From Ovis canadensis (lineage: Eukaryota; Chordata; Mammalia; Artiodactyla; Bovidae), in the NCBI RefSeq assembly GCF_042477335.2, contig NC_091263.1:66210501-66274500 (forward strand): a stretch of DNA of 64,000 bases, written 5' to 3'. Position 1 is the first letter of the stretch. Each line of letters opens with the position of its first letter. A model generated the notes under the pieces. It worked only from the letters and a program-made list of their open reading frames with translations. It ran no database searches and was not told where the DNA came from. Positions 21,343-33,226 of this stretch are shown here, in pieces. The translations under genes were made by a program, and so were the position numbers.

Positions 21343-22748
21343 ACCAACTCCACATCCGGTCTTTGGGGAATCCACATACACTTTATACCCCCAACAAACT
21401 CAGGTAGGAGCCTTGATCCTGCATCACCCCCTCCTTTTCTCCTCTCAGCCACCCTTCTGGTCCCTGAGAGTCTGGGGCAATTGGAACGGAAACCCAATTC
21501 TAAACAGGGCCCCAGATCTCTGGGAACACACACCAGCTCTCTGTGTACATCAGTTGTCAAGGAAAATGAGACCCACAGGCAAATCTTTCAATCAACGACA
21601 TCCCTCACTCACTAGGAAATGGCAGACCCAGTGGGGCACCCAATCCCTCCACTGACCCAGCATGCTAACCACCTCTCAGGGACCAGTGGAGGGCAATTTA
21701 GCCCTCCTTCCTGCCCTCTGCAGGAAACAGGGAAGGTTCCAATGACCTGTGAGGATGGACTTGGGTGAGGGCTGAGCATCAGGACCCTTTCTCTGCTAGC
21801 GTCTACCTCCTCCTTCCCACTGACCACTTCAGGTGAAGCAAGGAGATGCGGAGGCTAAGTCCTCCTGGAAACTCCTCAGCTAGCCTGGGGTTTCCCAGGC
21901 ACGGGTTTGATGAATCAGATTAGCTTGCAGGAGGGCAGCACCAACCCACCCCCAGGTACTGAAGAGGGGGATATAAAACCAGCAGAGGCTGCACCACCCA
22001 CACCGTAGCCAGAGTACTTGCAGGGCATCAGGGTGAATGCTCAGAGTCAACCTTGAGCCCAGTGACTCCAAGGGCCTCAGCTGAGCCAAGCTCAGGCTGC
22101 AAATCTCACCATCACCAAGCACAGCAAACATCCTACCAGCTCCTCTCCACAGGATCTGGGACTGTGTGACAAGGTGACCTCGGCCCGGGTGGGGGCTGAG
22201 CGGGAAGGTGCCTGAGCTTTGCAGAAGAGAACCAGGCTCAGGGCCAGCCCCAGGCAGTGAAAAGACCATGGGGCATGGGTACCACTTTTGTGAGTGGGTT
22301 TTTACTGGGGACATGGGTGTAGACAAGGCAGCTGGGGGCCCAGGCCAGACCTGTCAGCAGAGAGACTGAGGGGCTGTTCTCTCCCCAGACAGGACCCTGG
22401 ATGCCTTGGGTGCATCAGGAAAGCAAATCCTCTTTCATTCTTCTACCAGCACAAAGACTGCAAACCCTCAGGACCTCAGGGTCAGCCTCCTGGAGTCCAC
22501 GACCTTCAAGCAGGAAGTGAGCTGAGCCCATCCAGACAAAATGACCTTCTAGCAGGAAGTGAGCTGAGCCCATGCAGACATCAACTTCTGTGAGGATGGA
22601 GAAAGACAGGGCCCTTCACATGAAGCCCACACACTCCTACTCCTTTCCTGGGTGCCTCTGTGTTCCCTCCCAAATGACTGGCATGCCCTAGTGGAGGTCT
22701 TCCATCTGTCCATGGGTGCCCTGGGAAGGTAGAAACAGCCCTTCCAGG

Positions 22749-24615
22749 AACAAAAGATCTGTATATAGAAAACTATAAAACACTGGTGAAAAAAATCAAA
22801 GATGACACTAATAGGTGGAGAAATATACCATGTTCATGGATCAGAAGAATCAATATAGTGAAGATTAGTATACTACCCGAAGCAATCTATAGGTTCAATG
22901 GAATCCCTATCAAGATACCAGCGGTACTTTTCAGAGAACTAGAACAAATAATTTCACAATTTGTATGGAAATACAAAAAACCTTGAATAGCCAAAGCAAT
23001 CTTGAGAAAGAAGAATGGAACTGGAGGAATCAACCGGCCTGACTTCAGGCTATACGACAAAGCTACAATCATCAAACAGTATAGTACTGGCACAAAGACA
23101 GAAACATAGATCAATGGAACAGAATAGAAAGCCCAGAGATAAATCCACGCACCTATGGATACCTTATCTTTGACAAAAGAGGCAAGAATATACAATGGGC
23201 AAAAGACAATCTCTTTAACAAGTGGTGCTGGGAAAACTGGTCAACCACATGTAAAAGAACGAAACTAGAACACTTTCTAACACCATAAACAAAAATAAAC
23301 TCAAAATGGATTAAAGATATAAATGTAAGACCAGAAACTATAAAACTCCTAGAGGGAAACATAGGCAAAACACTCTCTGACATAAATCATTGCAGGATCC
23401 TCTATGACCCACATCTCAGAGTAATGGAAATAAAAGCAAAAATAAACAAATGGGACCTAGTTAAACTTAAATGCTTTTGCACAACGAAGGAAACTATAAG
23501 CAAGGTGAAAAGACAGCCTTCAGAATGGGATAAAATAATAGCAAATGGAGCAACTGACAAAGAATTAATCTCAAAAATATGCAAGCAACTCCTGCAGCTC
23601 AATTCCAGAAAAATATGTGACCCAAGCAAAAACTGGGCCAAAGAACTAAACAGATATTTCTCCAGAAAAGACATACAGATGACTAAAAAACACATGAAAA
23701 AAATGCTCAATATCACTCATTATCAGAGAAATGCAAATCAAAATCACAGTGAGGTACCATCTCACACCAGTCAGAATGGCTGCTATCAAAAAGTCTACAA
23801 ACAGTAAATGCTGGAGAGGGTGCGGAGAAAAAGAAACCCTCTTACACTGCTGGTGGGAATGCAAACTAGGACAGCCACTATGGAGAATGATGTGGAGAGT
23901 CCTTAAAAAACTGGAAACAGAACTGCCACATAACCCAGCAGTCCCACTGCTGGGCATATACACCGAGGAAACCAGAATTGAAAGAGACACGTATACTCCA
24001 ATGTTCATCGCAGCACTGTTTACAATAGCCAGGACATGGAAGCAACCTAGATGTCCATCGGCAGACGGATGGATAAGAAAGCTGTGGTACATATGCACAA
24101 AGGAATATCACTCAGCTATTAAAAAGAATGCATTTGAATCAGTTCTAATGAGGTGGATGAAACTGGAGCCTATTATACAGAACGAAGGAAGTCAGAAAGA
24201 AAAACACCAATACAGCATATTAAGGTATATGTATGGAATTTAGAAAGATGGTAATGATGACCCTATATAAGACACAGTGAAATCAGAGACACAGATGTAA
24301 AGAACAGACTTTTGGACTCTGTGGGAGAGGGAGAGGGTGGGTTGATTTGAGAGAATAGCATTGAAATATGTGTATTATCATATGTGAAAGAGACCACCAG
24401 TCCAGGTTCGATGCATGAGAAAGGGTGCTCGGGGCTGGTGCACTGGGATGACCCTGAGGGATGGGATGGGGAGCGAGGTGGGAGGGAGGTTCAGCATGGG
24501 GAACACCTGTATACCCATGGCTGATTCATGTGGATGTGTGGCAAAAACCACCACAATATTGTAAAGTAATTAGGCTCCAATAAAAATTAATAAATAAAAG
24601 GAAAGAAACAAACAA
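22749..24615 (+). mobile_element. L1 LINE, 5'-truncated (ORF2 C-terminal part and 3' UTR), first duplicate
   Basis: Carries the end of L1 ORF2, with segments such as [17 protein letters not shown] and [16 protein letters not shown], plus a 3' UTR ending in an A-rich tail. The frame is broken. Flanked by aaacagcccttccag at about 22734-22748 and 24616-24630 (target-site duplication). An essentially identical element with the same flanks lies at 31360-33226. Confidence 0.88.
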
Positions 24616-26181
24616 ACAGCCCTTCCAGTGGCTCTTCCCAGGTTTTGACATCTAGTGTGCGCTTTGGAAAATAAAGACATTGCTACTCAGTTTCATCAAC
24701 AACGGCGGACTCCAAGTTGTGTGTTCTGGTACCAACTCTCTTCCCTGCAGTTCTCATTGCCTCAGCAGCACGGACAGGACCGGGTGGCACGGAGCTTGGG
24801 AGGCATCAACACACTGGCAGGAACATCCGCCGTTTCAAAGCTACCAGGAGCTTAACAAGCAGCTAAAAAAAATCCTGACCATTTTACAGTTGGCTCGGGC
24901 AAGCCTGTATCACCGGCACAGACACAACAGAGCCCTGCGTTTCCCTTTAGGGTTTCCTCCCACAGTGAGAAGTGATGTCGAGTGAGACGCATGAACTTTC
25001 CTGATATCAGCCCCGCCTACTCACCTAGAGGAGACAAACCTGACAGGTAACAAAGCACACCCTCTGTGAGATCCTGCCCTCTGTACCTCTGAGACAAAGG
25101 AATCTGTGTCTTGACCTGGAAACAGACCTAAGACAAGTATTAGTGGAAGTAGTTTATTTGGGAGGCAATTCCAGAAAGATCCAGCAGGGATGTAGAGACG
25201 GGAGACAGGGCAGGACCTGAGTCAGAAGAGTACGTTCAATGAAGTGCACGGAACCTCAGACAGAGGTGTGATATGTCCGGGAGTGGGCTACTCCAAGGAC
25301 CAAGGAAGAGGGGGTGTTTTTCTATCAAGTCCTCTCAATGGTTAGTTGAAGCTGCTCCCTGGATTCAGACTCCCCAGTGCTTCCAGTCTGCCCCAGAACA
25401 AAGGTCAGCTAGAGAAGGGGGAGTGGGCAGGACAGGAACAGTGTCTGAAACACCGGGGCAAACACATGTGACCTGTGTGTCATTCTGAGTCTCTCACCCT
25501 CATGCAGAGCTCTTCACCCCAATGAGCAGGATGCTTCTATTTAATGGTGCAAATTTTTATACCAAGTGATCCTTAAGCACAAACCCACCACTGAAATCTG
25601 GGACCAGGTAAGGAAACAGAGATGTGTCTCGATGCCACAGGAAAAGGCAAAAGGAGTGGGCTTTTCCAGAGTTAAATTTGTCAAGGGCAGGTGGGACATT
25701 CTGGACATTGAACTTTCCAGCTTAGCCCTGAGACTGAACTGTGACTCTGTGAGTGTTTAACAAGGTGAGAAGCCTGGCCCCTCGTGGACTGTCAGCTCCA
25801 TGAGAGCTGGAGCAGCATTCCCACCAGCACTGCACACACAGCAGGTCTCCGTACATCCCACTGGGTGTTGGAGGAGGAGGGCAGGGGTGGGTGAAGGGCT
25901 CGGGGGGGACCTGAGAGTGTAGACACTGTCCTGGAGCTCCTGAGGCTGCTGCCTCCCCCGTGCCCTCCTGGAAGGAACAGGGGCCTCACGCTTCTCTGTG
26001 TTCACAGGAGTGATCTCACACACACACAGAGACATACATGTGCATAGATACACACCCATGCACAGGCACACACACACACACACTCAAAGGAGGCCTCTCA
26101 GACTTAAGGACTCGGTCTCAGTAAGTGTCAAGATGTGAGAAAATTGAAACTGAAGGTGGGGGAAAGTTGTCTTCACCAGAA
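24616..26181. repeat. Shared 3' flank of unit 5
   Basis: Common downstream flank with no insertions; almost identical to 33227-34792. No gene. Confidence 0.7.
26016..26092. repeat. (CA)n microsatellite, unit 5
   Basis: Imperfect CA run at the conserved position; identical to the one in unit 6. Confidence 0.8.
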
Positions 26182-26187
26182 TTTATT
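26182..26187 (-). promoter_or_regulatory. Poly(A) signal AATAAA of Bac11 gene
   Basis: AATAAA on the minus strand about 216 nt past the stop at 26403-26405. Confidence 0.65.
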
Positions 26188-26402
26188 CTTCACCATCCAG
26201 AAGTCTAGGCAAACAAGTCAAACCCTTAGGACCCTTCTGTGGACTCAGGATTCATCAAAATTCTTTAATGGTTGTGATGTCACCCAATCCTTCGCTGTTT
26301 TCCAGGAAACCTTGGAATGGGAGATGTCAGCAGGAATGGATGTGGGCTTGGCACTGGTCTTGGCCGCAGTGCTAACCTTGATGTTGGCCTTCCCAATGAT
26401 TA

Positions 26403-28576
26403 TCACAGTGGCCTTGAAATTGGACTTGGCTGTGGCTGTGGTAACGGCAATGGCCTTGGAATTGGCCTTGGCCGTGGCCGTGGTAATGGCAATGGCCTTG
26501 GAATTCGCCTTGGCCGTGGCCGTGGTAATGGCAATGGCCTTGGAATTGGCCTTGGCTGTGGATGAGGTAATGGCAATGGCCTTGGAATTGGCCTTGGCTG
26601 TGGCCGAGGTAATGGCAATGGCCTTGGAATTGGCCTTGGCTGTGGCCGAGGTATTGGCAATGGCCTTGGAATTGGCTTTGGCCAAGGTCGTGGTAATGGC
26701 AATGGCCTTGGAATTGGCCTTGGCTGTGGCCGTGGTAATGGCAATGACCTTGGCCTTGGCCTTGGCCTTGGCCTTGGCCTTGGCAAACGTGGGCGCCGGG
26801 GGCGAAGTCTCCTCACACTCTGAAGCTGTAAACCATGACAAAACAGATTTGTTGTGGGATTGTGCAAGGGTCAGGACAAGATCCCTCACTTCACACCTGA
26901 ACAGCCCTCTAACAGGGACACCATGAGTGTTGGACCCTGTTCAACCTCTGGCTGTTATCTTTGAAGCATATGACTGAATCCCTATATACAGACACCTAGG
27001 GAGAAACAGGTCCACAGCCAACATAGGGCTTCCAAGGTTCACAAGCCCATCCTAGCAAAGCCGGATAAGAGCAGGGGATTAGAAATCATTACTGAGTCAA
27101 TTCCTCTCCACTTCAGCCTAGTCAGAATTCCCTGCAGGCCTTGTGAAAACACAAATGGCTGGTCCCACCCCAGAGTCTGATTCAGGAGCTCTCAGACACG
27201 ACAATCTGTCTCATGTCAGTTCTCGGGTGGGGACCGCATCAGAGAACCACTACTCTAAGGGATGTAGAGCCAGGGCTGGAGACCTGGGACCTAGGGGAGA
27301 GAGGGGTGCAGGTAGGAGGGCTTTTCTCCACCCTGGATGGGGCAGCGGGTCATCGGTCCAAAGCATGCTCCATACTCTACCCCCTAGAATCCTCCAAAAC
27401 CAGAAGGGGCCACTCACCTCATTACAGTTTAGGTCAAACTGGTCATTGGATGGGTCCAGGCTGACTGTCCCCACACACTGTTTCACCAGCTGCAAGGGGA
27501 GCTCAAGGTCAAACTGGAACCCCCGGGCCATAACCTCCCAGGTTCACCTCATCCCATAGATGCTGGAAACCTTCCCGAAGTTCCCTGTTCAACTCGCTGA
27601 GAAGCACTGATCCCAGCCCTCACTCCCCGCCCCCAGGCTCACCCCATTCTCCTTGAAGTCACATTGTTCCGGGGGCTGCTGGGTCATCCTGGGGCACACA
27701 GTCTCCTTCACCCTGAAGCTTGCAGGCTTTCGAGCTCCCCAGTCCTCCACCTGGCCAACGATCAAAGTGGAGAGACTGGCCTCAGGCTCATGTTTCCTTC
27801 TCTCATCTGTCTCCCTGCCCCCAACCCGGACGGCAGCCACTCCAGCCCCCTGTGTGTCCGGCCCTGGGCTTGGTGCTAGAGGCACAGGGGAGGGCGCACA
27901 GCCCGTGCCCGGCCTCATGGGCACACAGAGAGCAGGAGCGGCCCTCACAGCAGCACTGCCGGCAGCGCCTCCCCTCAGAGGGGCCCAGGGAGGTCAGGGC
28001 CGCCTGCAGGGAGAGCTCCTTTCACTGGAGCCTCCAGGCTGACAGAGGCCCTCCTGGCAGGGAGACACTGAGGTGCAGGGGGACATTAGCAGGGAAGTCA
28101 CCTCACAGAGCCTGTGACCCCTCCATCCCTGGAGCTCCCAGAAGTCCAGGGAGCCTGAGCCAGGTGTGCAGGGCACCTGATCCCACAGCAGAGAGGCTAA
28201 GGCAGGAAGCCTGGTGCTGGGAGGGGCCCCAGGTCTGGGAAGGTTTCCTGGAAGAGATGGGAGCCCACCTAGAGGGAAAAGTGCCTTCCTGACAGGAGGA
28301 CCAGCCTGAGCGAGGGGGCAACAATGTGGCCAAGGCAGGCGGGAGAAGGGCCCGGTCCCAGCCCCCTCCCCAACTCACATCCTTGGGAGGCGGGTCTAGC
28401 TCCAGGAGGCGGTAGAGATTAACTTCTGAGGACTTCTCATTGAGCTGACCCACAGCACGAAGCACGGCCTCCCTGTAGCTGAGGGCCTGGGTGCTGGCCG
28501 AGGGCAGCAATAGTCCCAGCAGCAGGAGCCACAGGGAACACCATCCCAGCGAGAGATTGGCCATCTGGGTCTCCAC
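26403..28576 (-). CDS. BAC11: Bac11-type proline/arginine-rich cathelicidin, expanded repeats, canonical ATG replaced by GTG
   Basis: Exon 1 28379-28576, exon 2 27643-27750, exon 3 27418-27489, exon 4 26403-26825; all open, with canonical splice sites. Exon 2 begins [12 protein letters not shown], exon 3 reads [17 protein letters not shown]...CNE, and the cathelin cysteines are kept. Exon 4 gives LQSV then a 136-residue peptide. It has an Arg/Pro head ([18 protein letters not shown]...SLPLPRPQP), seven 14-residue units of type [14 protein letters not shown], and SPISRPL. That is longer than the Bac11 known from sheep as I recall it (about 90-100 residues). At the usual start the codon is GTG (28574-28576). 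In-frame ATGs exist at codon 5 (28562-28564, giving [17 protein letters not shown], still a good signal peptide) and in the leader at 28642. Translation from Met5 is plausible, so I call it coding with a caveat. Confidence 0.87.
26424..26717 (-). repeat. 42-bp minisatellite encoding 14-residue Bac11 units
   Basis: Seven tandem copies. On the plus strand each unit carries ggaattggccttggc and gtaatggcaatggcctt. Units differ by a few substitutions (PQP, PWP, PRP and HPQP variants). Confidence 0.8.
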
Positions 28577-31359
28577 GGTCCCCAGCCGGCCTCCTCCCGC
28601 CTGAGGGATGCTTCTTATATGCTCAACCTGGGCCTGATGCAAAGGTTCAGCCAGGAACCTTCCCCATCCCTACCCTCCTCCCAGGGTGTGAGCAGGTCTT
28701 GCCACAGTCCTTGCTGTTGCCTCATGGGTTTTCTGGGCAGTGGGCAGGGAGGCCCCTGTGCAAGGTGAGAAAATGGTTTCTCCATCTCTCTTAATACCTT
28801 GGCCTCTCTGGGGCACATGGGAAGTGTCACAGTAAGGCTTGCTCAGGTGGGTTGTGCCCTCCAAGAGGGAAGGAGTACACAGTGTCTACATCCCCTCTGA
28901 CCTCCCTTCACTCCTGCCCAGCTCCTTCCCCGCCTCCTTTCATCTCAGTGAAGCTCAAGGCCCACAGTTTAACTTCTTTGTGTTCCAGGCTCTTCCCTAA
29001 CTACTGTCCACCCTCCACCCCGTCATCTAGGGCTCCTGCCAGCCACTCATGTGGCCACCGACCAGCTGCCTTGAGGCAGGGGCACCATGGTCTGGATATT
29101 GATCCTCATCATTGTCCACAGCCCTGCCCTGAGGTTCTCAGGTGTCACGGTGCCCCATCCACCCCAACCACAAGCCACCTCAAGCCTCCTGCCCTCCTCC
29201 CATCTCTGCACCTGATACATCTGTTTGACCCATCTTCCAACTTGAGAAGCCTTCCCTGACCTGCAACCACACAAGGAAACTTCTCTTGGCTCACAGAGAT
29301 TTCAGGACATCCCTTCTGATTTGACCTCAGTGACTCCCTGCTCAGTGCTCTGGTTGAACACTGGTGGGGACGGGGGAGCGGGGCCCACTGGGAGGACAAG
29401 AAAGAACAGCTGGGAAAAAGAATGTGCCCAAGGGACAGAGGAGTCCTGAGACCATGAAGCCCGTTCGAATCCATCACCTGCAGGGAAGGACCATGTGCCC
29501 CTGAGGCCCGGAGTGGCTTGTGGACTCAGTTGCCCTGGGGGACCCTTGGGGGCTTGGCCAGACTGCCTTGGAAGGTGGCAGCCTGGATACACAGTTTAGT
29601 TGCCCACTCAGTCTTGGAGAAGGAAAGAAAGCTGGGCTTTGTGAAACCTGGTTACACAGCCCAGATATTGCCCCAGAGGCACCTTGGTCAAGCTGTATCC
29701 TTCTCTCAAATCAAAGGAGGAAAGGGAGATGATTACAATAGAAACTAACTAGCAATACACGTGGTTACTGGGTGGCTGATAACCCTGACACCCACCCTAT
29801 GCTTTCCTGCCTCTGAGCCTTTGCCTTTGCTCAGACTTCAGACTGAAGTCCCCTCGTCCATCCTCTCTGGATGCGGTGTCGTATCCTCTGCCAGGTTCAG
29901 GCTGTGCCTCCTATGATGCCAAGTGTGAGCCTTCCATGCCTCCAGGATCTTGCTTTAGTCTTCACAGCCTGTCAGAACAGAGCTCTTCTCAGGAAAGACA
30001 CCACGCCCTTGTCCCTAGCCAGTTTCCCCCCAACTCCACATCTGGTCTTTGGGAAACCCACATACACTTTTCACCCCCAACAAACTCAGGTAGGAGCCTT
30101 GATCCTGCATCACCCCCTCCTTTCTCCTCCCAGCCACCCTTCTGGTCCCTGAGGATCTGGGGCAATCGGAATGGAAACCCAGTTCTAAACAGGGCCCCAG
30201 ATCTCTGGGAACACACACCAGCTCTCTGTGTACATCAGTTTTCAAGGAAAATGAGACCCACAGGCATATCTTTCAATGAAGGACACCTCCCCCCTCACTA
30301 GGAAACGGCAGACCCAGTGGGGAACCCAATCCTTCCACTGACCCGGCATGCTATCCACCTCTCAGGGACCAGTGATGGGCAATTTGGCCATCCCTCCTGC
30401 CCTCTGCAGGAAACAGGGAAGGAAGGTTGAGCATCAGGACCCTCTCTCTGCTAACGTCTACTTCCTTCTTCCCACTGACCACTTCAGGTGAAGCGAGGAG
30501 ATGGGGAGGCTAAGTCCTCCTGGAAACTCCTCAGCTAGCCTGGGCTTCCCAGGCACGGGGTTTGATGAAGCAGGTCAGCTTGCAGGAGGGCAGCACCATC
30601 CCACCCCCAGGTACTGGAGGGGGGGACATAAAACCAACAGAGGCTGCACCATCCACACTGTAGCCAGAGTACTTGCAGGGCATCGGGGTGACTGCTCAGA
30701 GTCAGCCTTGAGCCCAGTGATCCCAAGGGCCTCAGTTGAGCTAAGCTCAGGCTCCAAATCTCACCATCACCAAGCACAGCAAACATCCTACCAGCTCCTC
30801 TCCACAGGATCTGGGACTGTGTGACAAGGTGACCTCGGCCCGGGTGAGGGCTGAGCGGGAAGGTGCCTGAGCTTTGCAGAAGAGAACCAGGCTCAGGGCC
30901 AGCCCCAGGCAGTGAAGACCATGGGGCATGGGTACCACTTTTGTGAGTGGGTTTTTACTGGGGACATGGGTGTAGACAAGGCAGCTGGGGGCCCAGGCCA
31001 GACCTGTCAGCAGAGAGACTGAGGGGCTGTTCTCTCCCCAAACAGGACCATGGGTGCCTTGGGTACATCAGGAAAGCAAATCCTCTTTCATTCTTCTACC
31101 AGCACAAAGACTGCAAACCCTCAGGACCTCAGGGTCAGCCTCCTGGAGTCCACGACCTTCAAGCAGGAAGTGAGCTGAGCCCATGCAGACATCAACTTCT
31201 GTGAGGATGGAGAAAGACAGGGCCCTTCACATGAAGCCCACACACTCCTACTCCTTTCCTGGGTGCCTCTGTGTTCCCTCCCAAATGACTGGCATGCCCT
31301 AGTGGAGGTCTTCCATCTGTCCATGGGTGCCCTGGGAAGGTAGAAACAGCCCTTCCAGG
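28577..31359. repeat. Shared 5' flank of unit 5
   Basis: About 98% like 36966-39730 (unit 6) by eye; both have tacacagtttagttgcccac in the distal block (about 29590-29770). No gene. Confidence 0.7.
28614..28622 (-). promoter_or_regulatory. TATA box of Bac11 gene
   Basis: GCATATAAG on the minus strand, 38 nt upstream of the GTG/ATG start site. Units 5 and 6 share this variant, which differs from GCATAAAA of the others. Confidence 0.65.
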
Positions 31360-33226
31360 AACAAAAGATCTGTATATAGAAAACTATAAAACACTGGTGA
31401 AAAAAATCAAAGATGACACTAATAGGTGGAGAAATATACCATGTTCATGGATCAGAAGAATCAATATAGTGAAGATTAGTATACTACCCGAAGCAATCTA
31501 TAGGTTCAATGGAATCCCTATCAAGATACCAGCGGTACTTTTCAGAGAACTAGAACAAATAATTTCACAATTTGTATGGAAATACAAAAAACCTTGAATA
31601 GCCAAAGCAATCTTGAGAAAGAAGAATGGAACTGGAGGAATCAACCGGCCTGACTTCAGGCTATACGACAAAGCTACAATCATCAAACAGTATAGTACTG
31701 GCACAAAGACAGAAACATAGATCAATGGAACAGAATAGAAAGCCCAGAGATAAATCCACGCACCTATGGATACCTTATCTTTGACAAAAGAGGCAAGAAT
31801 ATACAATGGGCAAAAGACAATCTCTTTAACAAGTGGTGCTGGGAAAACTGGTCAACCACATGTAAAAGAACGAAACTAGAACACTTTCTAACACCATAAA
31901 CAAAAATAAACTCAAAATGGATTAAAGATATAAATGTAAGACCAGAAACTATAAAACTCCTAGAGGGAAACATAGGCAAAACACTCTCTGACATAAATCA
32001 TTGCAGGATCCTCTATGACCCACATCTCAGAGTAATGGAAATAAAAGCAAAAATAAACAAATGGGACCTAGTTAAACTTAAATGCTTTTGCACAACGAAG
32101 GAAACTATAAGCAAGGTGAAAAGACAGCCTTCAGAATGGGATAAAATAATAGCAAATGGAGCAACTGACAAAGAATTAATCTCAAAAATATGCAAGCAAC
32201 TCCTGCAGCTCAATTCCAGAAAAATATGTGACCCAAGCAAAAACTGGGCCAAAGAACTAAACAGATATTTCTCCAGAAAAGACATACAGATGACTAAAAA
32301 ACACATGAAAAAAATGCTCAATATCACTCATTATCAGAGAAATGCAAATCAAAATCACAGTGAGGTACCATCTCACACCAGTCAGAATGGCTGCTATCAA
32401 AAAGTCTACAAACAGTAAATGCTGGAGAGGGTGCGGAGAAAAAGAAACCCTCTTACACTGCTGGTGGGAATGCAAACTAGGACAGCCACTATGGAGAATG
32501 ATGTGGAGAGTCCTTAAAAAACTGGAAACAGAACTGCCACATAACCCAGCAGTCCCACTGCTGGGCATATACACCGAGGAAACCAGAATTGAAAGAGACA
32601 CGTATACTCCAATGTTCATCGCAGCACTGTTTACAATAGCCAGGACATGGAAGCAACCTAGATGTCCATCGGCAGACGGATGGATAAGAAAGCTGTGGTA
32701 CATATGCACAAAGGAATATCACTCAGCTATTAAAAAGAATGCATTTGAATCAGTTCTAATGAGGTGGATGAAACTGGAGCCTATTATACAGAATGAAGGA
32801 AGTCAGAAAGAAAAACACCAATACAGCATATTAAGGTATATGTATGGAATTTAGAAAGATGGTAATGATGACCCTATATAAGACACAGTGAAATCAGAGA
32901 CACAGATGTAAAGAACAGACTTTTGGACTCTGTGGGAGAGGGAGAGGGTGGGTTGATTTGAGAGAATAGCATTGAAATATGTGTATTATCATATGTGAAA
33001 GAGACCACCAGTCCAGGTTCGATGCATGAGAAAGGGTGCTCGGGGCTGGTGCACTGGGATGACCCTGAGGGATGGGATGGGGAGCGAGGTGGGAGGGAGG
33101 TTCAGCATGGGGAACACCTGTATACCCATGGCTGATTCATGTGGATGTGTGGCAAAAACCACCACAATATTGTAAAGTAATTAGGCTCCAATAAAAATTA
33201 ATAAATAAAAGGAAAGAAACAAACAA
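31360..33226 (+). mobile_element. L1 LINE, 5'-truncated, second duplicate
   Basis: Same element as 22749-24615, offset by 8611 bp. I found a single substitution between the two (a silent C/T in codon Asn near 32793). The flanks and target-site duplication are also the same, so this is a duplicated copy, not a second insertion. Confidence 0.88.

Larger units (their letters stand above)
19510..22748. repeat. Shared 5' flank of unit 4
   Basis: About 97-98% like the flanks of units 5 and 6 by eye, except for a BovB fragment (20957-21342) and two small insertions near 21735 and 22510. The conserved distal block lies at about 20520-20710. Ends at the L1 target site. No gene. Confidence 0.7.

Noticed and set aside
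23153-23716. Hydrophobic minus-strand open frames that look like membrane proteins
   Set aside because: They are the complement of L1 ORF2 and its 3' part, repeated at 31764-32327.
27720-28292. Long plus-strand open frame (190 codons) over intron 1 and exons of the Bac11 gene, with relatives at 18540, 36241 and 60654
   Set aside because: It recurs because the units are paralogous and GC-rich; it lies antisense to a spliced gene, has no domain and its length varies between copies.
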